DNA from: an uncultured Eggerthellaceae bacterium
GTDB lineage: Bacteria; Actinomycetota; Coriobacteriia; Coriobacteriales; Eggerthellaceae
Assembly: GCA_947626195.1 (NCBI GenBank)
Contig: CANQRF010000016.1
Coordinates: 1-42,814, forward strand
Direction of reading: 5' to 3'
Length of the DNA stretch: 42,814 nucleotides
The first letter of the stretch is position 1. Every line of letters starts with the position of its first letter. Shown here one piece after another: positions 28,505 through 34,896 of this stretch. The notes below the pieces were generated by a model, which worked only from the letters and a program-made list of their open reading frames with translations, did no database searches and had not been told where the DNA came from. A program made the position numbers and the translations under genes.

Positions 28505-29086
28505 ATGGTGACAAGTGCCGCGAAGATGGATACGAGCGCCGCGAAGACGAATTCATGGTATCGGCGGCGCAACGCCTTCATCTTCTTCCCGATCGTTGCG
28601 CTGTGGTTGGTGATCGACCTCGCCTCGAAAGCCTATTTCGACACCTTCACGCCCGGCCAAGTGGTCGCCGGCCCGTTTCTCGGCATCTTCGAATTCATGC
28701 TCGTGCATAACACGGGCGCCGCGTGGGGGATGTTCGACAATGCGACGGTGCCGCTTGGCGTGCTCTCCTTGGCGGTCTGCGTTTTCCTGACGATCTACCT
28801 GTTTGTGGGCGCGCCGCGAACGGGGCGCGTGGCGACGTGCGGCCTTGCTCTTGTCGTCGCCGGCGGCATCGGCAATGCGATCGATCGATTCACGCAGGGC
28901 TATGTGGTCGATTTCATCGCTCCGGTGTTCATCGATTTCCCTGTCTTTAATGTGGCCGACATCGGTGTGACCTGCGGGTTCGCTATCTTCATCCTCGCGA
29001 TTATCGTGCAGTGGGTGCGTGAGCGAAACAAGGGCGACGAAGGGCAAGCCGATGATGCCGCTCAAACGCCACGCGCAAACGGATAG
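28505..29086 (+). CDS. lspA: Lipoprotein signal peptidase (signal peptidase II)
   Basis: A 193-residue aspartic membrane protease that removes signal peptides from prolipoproteins. Four membrane spans are visible; the catalytic aspartates lie in GGIGNAIDRFTQGYVVDFI and FNVADIGVTCG. The conserved NTGAAWGMFDN loop is present. The N-terminus (about 18 residues, SAAKMDTSAAKTNS) is longer and more hydrophilic than usual, so a later start is possible. It begins 10 bases after ileS. It may act on the lipobox flavoprotein at the left end of the window, among others. Confidence 0.94.
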   Translation: MVTSAAKMDTSAAKTNSWYRRRNAFIFFPIVALWLVIDLASKAYFDTFTPGQVVAGPFLGIFEFMLVHNTGAAWGMFDNATVPLGVLSLAVCVFLTIYLFVGAPRTGRVATCGLALVVAGGIGNAIDRFTQGYVVDFIAPVFIDFPVFNVADIGVTCGFAIFILAIIVQWVRERNKGDEGQADDAAQTPRANG

Positions 29087-29119
29087 GGAAACGACCATGA
29101 GAAGCGCGGGAAAAGTTTC

Positions 29120-30151
29120 ATGATCGGTTTTCGCGTACAGCCCGAGGATGCCGGCAAACGCCTTGACGTCTGCCTTGCGGAGAAAGGTTGCTATGCTTCG
29201 CGCTCGGAGGCCGCGCGGGCCATCGACGATGGCTTGGTTCTCGTGAACGGCGATCAATCGGTCAAGAAGCATCCGCTCGCAGAAGGTGAGTTCATCGTCT
29301 ACGAACCGCTTGGAACGTCCTCGCCCGTGGAACTCACGGGGGAGCCGATCCCTCTCGACATTCGCTATGAGGACAACGACATCATCGTTTTGTCGAAGCA
29401 GACGGGGCTCATCTGCCATCCAAGCGCCGACCACGACCATGGAACCCTCTCAAACGCTCTCATCCATCGCTATGGCCGCGAACGCTTATGCAATGTGCAG
29501 GGCGATTTCGATCGCCCGGGCATCGTCCATCGCCTCGACGGCGACACGTCCGGCCTCATGCTCGCTGCGAAAACCGACGAAGCGGGCGCCATCCTCATGG
29601 AGATGATCGCGAATCGTCTTATCGACCGGCGCTACCTCGCTTTGGTGCATGGGCGCATCGCACCCGACAGCGGGCTCATCGACGCCCCGATCGCACGCTC
29701 CGCCCAAGACAGAACGCGCATGGCGGTGCGCGATGTGGATTCCGCGCGCGAGGCGACGACCTCCTTCGAGGTGCTCGAGCGTTTTTCGGCGGGAAAGAAC
29801 GATGAGGGCTACACGCTCATCGCCTGCAAGCTCTTCACGGGGCGCACCCATCAGATCCGCGTGCATCTGCAATACATTCGCCATCCCGTCGTCGGCGATG
29901 CCACCTACACGGCCTATGCGCCGAAAAATATCAGGGCATCTCTCGGACTCGATAGACAATTTCTCCATTCATATCGGCTACACTTGAATCATCCGCTGAC
30001 TGGAGAGGCGCTCGATTTCATCGATGCGCTGCCGAATGACCTTTTGCGGGCATACGAGGCTATCTCCGAGCAGAGCGAAGGAAGAACGGCGGCCGGTGAT
30101 GAGATATTCTCCTTGCTTGCCGGCGCGAAGAGAAACGAGCTAATTGCATGA
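29120..30151 (+). CDS. RluA-family pseudouridine synthase
   Basis: A 343-residue RluA/RluD-type enzyme that isomerises uridine in rRNA. An S4 RNA-binding domain occupies residues 1-65 (DAGKRLDVCLAEKGCYASRS). The catalytic motif IVHRLDGDTSGLMLAAKT carries the Asp, and LFTGRTHQIRVHLQYI is the usual later block. Which uridine it modifies cannot be told, so no specific symbol is given. A nine-codon mini-frame (MRSAGKVS) ends at its ATG through an ATGA overlap and may couple initiation. The stop overlaps the hemH start (ATGA). Confidence 0.92.
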   Translation: MIGFRVQPEDAGKRLDVCLAEKGCYASRSEAARAIDDGLVLVNGDQSVKKHPLAEGEFIVYEPLGTSSPVELTGEPIPLDIRYEDNDIIVLSKQTGLICHPSADHDHGTLSNALIHRYGRERLCNVQGDFDRPGIVHRLDGDTSGLMLAAKTDEAGAILMEMIANRLIDRRYLALVHGRIAPDSGLIDAPIARSAQDRTRMAVRDVDSAREATTSFEVLERFSAGKNDEGYTLIACKLFTGRTHQIRVHLQYIRHPVVGDATYTAYAPKNIRASLGLDRQFLHSYRLHLNHPLTGEALDFIDALPNDLLRAYEAISEQSEGRTAAGDEIFSLLAGAKRNELIA

Positions 30152-31320
30152 GCTCTTCTTTTGACAATATCATTCCATTAGAACCTGAACAAGAAGACGT
30201 TCCGGTGGGCGTTTTGCTCATCAACACGGGAACGCCGCTCCAGCCGACCCCGCGTGCGGTGCGGAAGTACCTCTCGAGGTTTCTCATGGATCCGCACATC
30301 GTGCCGATGAACCGCGCGATGTGGTGGCTCTTGCTCCATACCTGCATCCTGCGGGTGCGTGGGAAGCGCTCGGCGAAGAAATATCAGGCGATCTGGACCG
30401 ACGAGGGCTTTCCCTATCGCAACGACCATGAGAAGGTCGTGCAGGGCCTCAACGACTATTATGCCGCACAGGGGCGAAATGTCGTCGTCACGTACGCGAT
30501 GAACTACTCTCAGCCCTCCGCTGAAGATGCGCTTGCGAAACTGCGCGCCTCGGGAGCGAGGCGTCTCGTCGTGCTGCCCCTTTACCCTCAAAGCGCCTTT
30601 TCGACGACAAGCGCCGCGGTGGATGCGGTGAAGGCGGCGTGCGATCACAAGAACTGGCATCCGCCGATGAAAATCATCGATAACTACTCGGAAGACGCCA
30701 TCTACATCAAAGCGATCGCGGCCTCCATCAAAAACGCGGGCTTTGATGTGGAAAGCGACGACAGGCTCCTGCTCTCCTTCCATTCGATTCCCCTTGCGGA
30801 CATCGAGGCGGGGGACACCTACGAGCTTCAGGTGGATGCGACGGCGCTCGCCATCGCGGGAGAGCTTGAACTCGATCGTAAGCGGTGGACGATTTCCTAT
30901 CAGAGCCGTTTCGACAAAGGGCGCACGTGGCTCTCGCCCTTCACCCGTAAGACGCTGCAGACATGGGCGCAGTCGGGGGAGCAATCGCGCGTTTTCATGG
31001 TGTGTCCGAATTTCGCCATCGATAACCTTGAGACGCTCTATGATGTGGAATATGAGATCAAGCCCGAATATCTGGATGCCCGCGCGGAGGCGAATCGCAC
31101 CGCCCATGACGCTCAGGGAGGTTCTTCGCCTATGGCAGGCAATGTGGAAGACGCGAGCATGCTCGGAGCGCCTGATGTGAAAAAGCGGGTCCGGTTGCAC
31201 GATGAGGCAAACGGCACCTCTCTTGATCGGGACGAGGCGTTCATCTATGTGCCGTGCTTGAATCGCAGCAAGGCACATATCAAAGTGCTGACCCATGTGT
31301 TGGAACCATATCTGCCATAG
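30148..31320 (+). CDS. hemH: Ferrochelatase with an internal insertion
   Basis: A 390-residue ferrochelatase, which inserts Fe2+ into protoporphyrin or, in most Actinobacteria, coproporphyrin. The catalytic His is in LLLSFHSIPLAD and the Glu in CPNFAIDNLETLYDVE. The N-terminal VGVLLINTGTP and LPLYPQSAFSTTSAA blocks are conserved. Between LETLYDVEYEI and FIYVPCLNRS the protein has about 45 more residues than usual, a polar, probably disordered stretch (GGSSPMAGNVEDASM). It is translationally coupled to the pseudouridine synthase gene and is the only evident tetrapyrrole-pathway enzyme in the window. Confidence 0.92.
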   Translation: MSSSFDNIIPLEPEQEDVPVGVLLINTGTPLQPTPRAVRKYLSRFLMDPHIVPMNRAMWWLLLHTCILRVRGKRSAKKYQAIWTDEGFPYRNDHEKVVQGLNDYYAAQGRNVVVTYAMNYSQPSAEDALAKLRASGARRLVVLPLYPQSAFSTTSAAVDAVKAACDHKNWHPPMKIIDNYSEDAIYIKAIAASIKNAGFDVESDDRLLLSFHSIPLADIEAGDTYELQVDATALAIAGELELDRKRWTISYQSRFDKGRTWLSPFTRKTLQTWAQSGEQSRVFMVCPNFAIDNLETLYDVEYEIKPEYLDARAEANRTAHDAQGGSSPMAGNVEDASMLGAPDVKKRVRLHDEANGTSLDRDEAFIYVPCLNRSKAHIKVLTHVLEPYLP

Positions 31321-31361
31321 GGGCGCAACCCAATTACCGAAAAGCTTGAAGGAGGATCCTT

Positions 31362-31937
31362 ATGAGCACACCGAAAAAAGCACCGCTTATCGTCCTTGGC
31401 ATTACGGGATGCATTGCCGCTTATAAGGCATGCGAGGTTGTTCGCGGGCTGCAAGAGCGGGGAGCCAACGTACACGTTATGATGACTGAAAATGCCGCCG
31501 AATTTGTCGGCCCGGCGACGTTTCACGCACTTTCCCATAATCCGGTCATCACGAGCACCTTCCATGATCCGGACGATATGTTTCCCCATATCACGCTCCC
31601 GCAGGCGTGTGATCTGTTCCTCATCGCGCCCTGCACGGCGAACATGATGGCGAAGATAACGTGGGGCATTGCCGATGACCTTCTGAGCACGGCCGCCCTT
31701 GCGACAACAGCGCCGATTGCGCTTTCGCCCGCTATGAACGTTCATATGTATGAGGCGGCGTCGACCCAGCACAACCTCGAAGTGCTGCGCTCGCGGGGGG
31801 TGCACATCATCGAGCCGGGCACCGGCTATCTGGCCTGCGGCGACGTGGGGAAGGGCCGCTTCCCCGAACCTGAGGAGATCGTCGATGTGGCGATGAAGAT
31901 CCTCGAAGAGCAGCAATCGTCGGGCGCCGACGCATAG
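31362..31937 (+). CDS. coaC: Phosphopantothenoylcysteine decarboxylase (separate CoaC)
   Basis: A 191-residue flavoprotein of the HFCD family that decarboxylates phosphopantothenoylcysteine in coenzyme A synthesis, using FMN. Motifs: GITGCIAAYKACEVVRGL, the APCTANMMAKITWGIADDLL flavin/substrate region, the PAMNVHMYE clamp motif and GYLACGDVGKGRFPE with the catalytic Cys. In most bacteria it is fused to CoaB. Here the ligase is a separate gene 75 bases downstream. AAGGAGG precedes the ATG. The order and adjacency make a CoA role more likely than a UbiX- or EpiD-like role. Confidence 0.88.
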   Translation: MSTPKKAPLIVLGITGCIAAYKACEVVRGLQERGANVHVMMTENAAEFVGPATFHALSHNPVITSTFHDPDDMFPHITLPQACDLFLIAPCTANMMAKITWGIADDLLSTAALATTAPIALSPAMNVHMYEAASTQHNLEVLRSRGVHIIEPGTGYLACGDVGKGRFPEPEEIVDVAMKILEEQQSSGADA

Positions 31938-32012
31938 ACCTTCCTAAATGCATGGGCAGAAAATGCCCAAACAAGGCGAAGTGAATCAGAGCGGCAGAGG
32001 GAGCGATGTCTG

Positions 32013-32693
32013 ATGGAACAAGGGGAACATGAGAAGATCTTAGTTGGCAAGCGCGTGCTCATCACCGCGGGGCCGACCCGCGAGGCGATCGACGGTGTGC
32101 GCTATATCTCCAACTATTCAAGCGGCAAGATGGGCTTCGCCCTCGCCAAAGCCGCCCGCGAGCAGGGCGCCGAGGTCGTGGTGGTTGCCGGTCCGGTCTC
32201 GCTTCACACCCCTGAAGGAGTGCGGATCCTTCGGGTGGAATCCGCTCGGGAAATGCTTGCGGCCTGCGAAGGGGAGTTTCCCGCAAGCGACATCACCATT
32301 TGCGCAGCCGCGGTTGCCGACTACCGGCCAGCCAATCCCGCTTCCGAAAAGCTCAAGAAGGGGAGAGACGACGAGCGGCTTCGCACGTTGCACCTTGTGG
32401 AAAACCCCGACATCCTGCGCACGCTTGCGCATGAGAAGAGCCCTCGTCAGCTCGTGGTGGGATTTGCCGCCGAGACCGACGATGTCATCGAAAACGCGAA
32501 GGCCAAGCTTGCCTCGAAAGGCGCCGATCTTATTGTCGCCAACGAAGTCGGCCGCGATAAAACATTCGGAAAGGATGAGAGCCGCGTATGGCTGGTGGCG
32601 CACAATGGCGTTGAAGCGCTTGACGAGATGACGAAAGAGGAGACCGCACGAATTATCGTTCATAAAATTGCCCTTATGATGGAAGGGAGGTGA
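32013..32693 (+). CDS. coaB: Phosphopantothenate--cysteine ligase (separate CoaB)
   Basis: A 226-residue ligase joining phosphopantothenate and cysteine with CTP or ATP. The nucleotide-fold start VLITAGPTREAIDGVRYISN, the SSGKMGFALAKAA loop, CAAAVADYRP and the GFAAETDDVIENAKAKLASK block match the CoaB half of CoaBC. ATG 32013 is 10 bases after AGAGGGAG. It is split from CoaC, and its stop overlaps the region of the next ribosome site. Monofunctional CoaB proteins are known from some Firmicutes and related groups. Confidence 0.9.
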   Translation: MEQGEHEKILVGKRVLITAGPTREAIDGVRYISNYSSGKMGFALAKAAREQGAEVVVVAGPVSLHTPEGVRILRVESAREMLAACEGEFPASDITICAAAVADYRPANPASEKLKKGRDDERLRTLHLVENPDILRTLAHEKSPRQLVVGFAAETDDVIENAKAKLASKGADLIVANEVGRDKTFGKDESRVWLVAHNGVEALDEMTKEETARIIVHKIALMMEGR

Positions 32694-32698
32694 GAGCG

Positions 32699-33223
32699 GT
32701 GCGGAAGATGAGGCGCTCTAAGCAGCAGCTTTCGGACGACTTGGCGATTGACGTGCTTTCGCGTGGTACGCATGGGGTTCTCGCCCTTGAAGGCGACGAA
32801 GGCTATCCCTATGCGGTGCCCCTCAGCTATGTGTACGCGCGCCATGCGACTGATGGCCATGCGCCTTGTGGGAGGCTCTATTTCCACAGCGCCGTCGAGG
32901 GACATAAGATCGATGCGATCCAGCGCAATGAGAAGGCGTCATTTTGCGTGGTGGATGCCGATGAGATCGTACCGGAGGAGTACACGACCTATTTTCGGAG
33001 CGTCATAGCGTTCGGCCGCGTGCATCTCATTGAGAAGCGCGAGGAAAAGCTCAAGGCGCTGAGGCTTTTGGGGCTTCGCTATCGAGAAGAGGACGACGAG
33101 ATGCTTGCGAAGGAAATCGAATCGGGAATCGATCGTGTGGCGATGATCGAGTTTTGCATTGAGAGGCTCGATGGGAAAGAAGCGCGCGAATTGGTGCGTG
33201 ACCGCAAGGCCGCGTCCGCGTAA
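32699..33223 (+). CDS. Pyridoxamine-phosphate-oxidase-fold flavoprotein, Nim-like
   Basis: A 174-residue protein of the split-barrel FMN-binding family related to NimA 5-nitroimidazole resistance proteins. Matching segments are LSRGTHGVLALEGDEGYPY, PLSYVYARH, LYFHSAVEGHKIDAIQRNEK and the final ARELVRDRKA. It may reduce nitro compounds or bind flavin or heme; resistance cannot be inferred. GTG 32699 fits best, eight bases after GGGAGG, which itself overlaps the coaB stop. It closes the ileS run, and a 173-base gap follows to tRNA-Pro. Confidence 0.85.
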   Translation: MRKMRRSKQQLSDDLAIDVLSRGTHGVLALEGDEGYPYAVPLSYVYARHATDGHAPCGRLYFHSAVEGHKIDAIQRNEKASFCVVDADEIVPEEYTTYFRSVIAFGRVHLIEKREEKLKALRLLGLRYREEDDEMLAKEIESGIDRVAMIEFCIERLDGKEARELVRDRKAASA

Positions 33224-33321
33224 GCGCGTGCGACGGGGATTGCGATCGCGCTTGGGCGAGCGAGAGCGCGTAAGTGATCGCAAGAGCGTCGGTATACCCG
33301 CCGGAAACTCGCGTTTCGTTC

Positions 33322-33350
33322 TTGAAATAGAAGTTCAGTACCGCTAAGAT
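33322..33350 (+). promoter_or_regulatory. Promoter of tRNA-Pro
   Basis: TTGAAA (33322-33327), 17 bases, TAAGAT (33345-33350), about 40 bases before the mature tRNA. Between promoter and tRNA is an inverted repeat GGTCGAA/TTCGACC (33360-33366 and 33381-33387) in the 5' precursor, which could form a hairpin relevant to processing. Confidence 0.55.
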
Positions 33351-33396
33351 AATCAAGCTGGTCGAAAGAGCAGATGCTTGTTCGACCGTACCAATA

Positions 33397-33473
<77 letters not shown>

Positions 33474-33483
33474 GAGAATTATC

Positions 33484-33528
33484 GCAGGTCAGAGGCTAGT
33501 TTAAAAGCCCTGACCTGCTTCTCATTTT
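33484..33528 (+). terminator. Terminator after tRNA-Pro
   Basis: GCAGGTCAG-a-GGCT pairs with AGCC-CTGACCTGC, giving 13 bp with one bulged A and an eight-base loop, followed by TTCTCATTTT. It should end the tRNA transcript. Confidence 0.75.
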
Positions 33529-33619
33529 GGGCCATCTTCACATATCGGGAGGAATTCGGGGGGAATGCCGAACGGTAGAATGCTTTCGGTAAACTGTCTC
33601 CTTACTTCCCTGAGATAAA

Positions 33620-33667
33620 TTTCTCTTCTTCTCTGTTCCTTTAAGAGGACACAGAGAAGAAGAGAAA
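33620..33667. repeat. Perfect 17-bp inverted repeat
   Basis: TTTCTCTTCTTCTCTGT (33620-33636) and ACAGAGAAGAAGAGAAA (33651-33667) are perfect inverted arms with a 14-base loop that itself contains TCCT/AGGA. Such length is rare by chance. It lies in the gene-free 33529-33822 stretch between tRNA-Pro and the DnaB-like remnant. It could be a bidirectional terminator, a remnant of a small mobile element or a cruciform binding site. No flanking T-run or target duplication is evident. Confidence 0.9.
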
Positions 33668-33822
33668 ATCTGAAAAGCATGAACTTCAAAACCCACGTTT
33701 GAAAGCTGGTATAACAGCGCTTCTCCCAGCGCCGTTTTTCGGCTGCTCTCACGTTGGGAAAAATAGAAATCCCATGAAGAAGCGGTGAACCTGAGCCTTA
33801 GAGAGGTAACTCTCGTTTTGCC

Positions 33823-34449
33823 GTGAGCGAAATTTCTTCGAAATCGCTAATGTCTTTCATGCCGGCACAAATTTTTTGGGCGGCGGGGCAAATGGGAAGG
33901 CTCTTTCGCTATCAGGCGAAGCGCTTCAAGACCGGCATTGCATCGCTTGACGATGCGATGGGCGGAGGGCTTGGAAACGAGATGGTCGTCATCGCGGCCC
34001 CTCCCGCCTTCGGGAAAAGCGATCTCGCGGTGAACATTGCGTTGGCACAGCTTTTCTGCGGCTATGCCCTCTATTACGTGAGCGTCGAGCTCTCGCGGTG
34101 CCAAGTGCTTCTCAGGATGCTGAGCGCTTTGTCCTCTAAGTGCGAGAGCTTGGGGATTTCCCCCTTAACGGCAGAAGAGATCATCGAACAGGCCCTGCTT
34201 GACCATTCTCCCGCCATCGATGCCTTGGAGGAGGCGTTTCTCCCTCTTTCTGAAAACCTTTTCATCATCGACGATGGCCTCAATGTATTCGAGCACGACG
34301 CCGACAAGGTGCTGCTCCTCAACCGTCCTGACGGCCTTTCATCTTGCTCGCTTGCGGTTGAGATCACAAAGAACCGCAGCGGCATATCGGATCGTAAGGT
34401 GCATCTACGATATCTGCCCCAGCACCACTCGATAACCGATCTGAAATAG
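33823..34449 (+). pseudogene. DnaB-like helicase remnant lacking Walker B
   Basis: A 208-residue frame with a RecA-fold helicase start: FKTGIASLDDAMGGGLGNE and the P-loop-like VIAAPPAFGKSDLAVNIALA (residues 57-76), as in the DnaB C-terminal domain. The segment LPLSENLFIIDD matches the strand before the Walker B region. The next residues jump to FEHDADKVLLLNRPD and ITKNRSG, which in DnaB lie about 80 residues further on. The part carrying Walker B and the DNA-binding loops is thus missing, and the DnaB N-terminal domain is also absent. It cannot be a working helicase. Starts at GTG 33823 or ATG 33850 are both weak. It is probably a relic of an integrated element beside tRNA-Pro. Confidence 0.65.
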
Positions 34450-34469
34450 GCAACGCGTCTCATTCTCTT

Positions 34470-34574
34470 CCTCTGCCGCTACGGCGGAGGGCGGGGGGAT
34501 GGGGATCCCCCCCCCATCGGGCTTTCGCTACGAAAGCCCGCAAATCGGGAAGCGATTTGTCGGCCCCGCAGGGC
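34470..34574. repeat. Cluster of five adjacent small hairpins
   Basis: In about 105 bases: CCTCTGCCG-CTA-CGGCGGAGG (34470-34490, one wobble), a GGGGGG/CCCCCC pair around 34493-34515 with a run of nine C, GGGCTTTCG-CTA-CGAAAGCCC (34519-34539, perfect), CAAATCG-GGAAG-CGATTTG (34541-34559, perfect) and GCCC-CGCA-GGGC (34563-34574). Two of them share the loop CTA. Serial hairpins of this sort occur in transfer origins, replication origins and repeat elements. The location between a DnaB remnant and a surface gene suggests a mobile-element origin region, but this is inference. Confidence 0.8.
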
Positions 34575-34620
34575 AAGTGTGCAGGCATCCAAGCCCGAAA
34601 TCTTCTGATTGCGGAATCTA

Positions 34621-34791
34621 TCACTCTATAAATCTATACACCTGCACGATACTTGCTAATCGTTGGCTTCCCGTAAAATCGGTCGGCAAAACCTTGGTGG
34701 GCGCTCTTTCCTCATAGGGCAGATCGGCATCCGCCAGCACCTCGGCGTGACGCGAATCGGGATTATGGACTTGCACCTGATAATCGGTGCA
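34621..34791 (-). pseudogene. Possible C-terminal gene fragment
   Basis: A 56-codon frame on the minus strand, open from a TAA at 34792-34794 to TGA at 34621, has coding-like composition (HNPDSRHAEVLADADLPYEE, then RAPTKVLPTDFTG). It has no ATG and only an unsupported GTG at 34776. I do not recognise it. It may be the tail of a lost gene. The remainder of 34450-34884 holds the hairpin cluster and the SLH-gene promoter. Confidence 0.25.
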
Positions 34792-34798
34792 TTACAAT
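34771..34798 (+). promoter_or_regulatory. Promoter and operator-like repeat of the SLH surface protein
   Basis: TTGCAC (34771-34776) and TACAAT (34793-34798) are 16 bases apart. Between them lies an inverted repeat TGCACC-TGATAATC-GGTGCA (34772-34791), well placed for a repressor. The leader to GTG 34857 is about 50 bases and contains the AGGGGG ribosome site. Confidence 0.5.
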
Positions 34799-34856
34799 AG
34801 CTTTTAACGTGCAACTCGCCGAAGTATGCTACATAGAGAGAATAGGGGGTAAGAAC

Positions 34857-34896
34857 GTGACTAGAATACAAAAATCTTTGCAGCGTGAGGGGGGGG
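34857..34896 (+). promoter_or_regulatory. Start region with G8 tract, candidate phase-variation switch
   Basis: GTG 34857 has a strong ribosome site (AGGGGG, 34845-34850) and opens a frame with basic residues (TRIQKSLQRE). It then reaches eight consecutive G (34889-34896). With eight G this frame ends 27 codons after its start. With seven (or ten) it would run into the 1012-codon surface-protein frame and give a normal signal peptide with a basic N-terminus. The in-frame GTG 34885 has no ribosome site. So as sequenced, the gene looks out of phase. Confidence 0.6.

Noticed and set aside
33522-33752. A 76-codon minus-strand frame between tRNA-Pro and the DnaB-like remnant
   Set aside because: It is built largely from the arms of the 17-bp inverted repeat and the tRNA terminator, and has no ribosome site.
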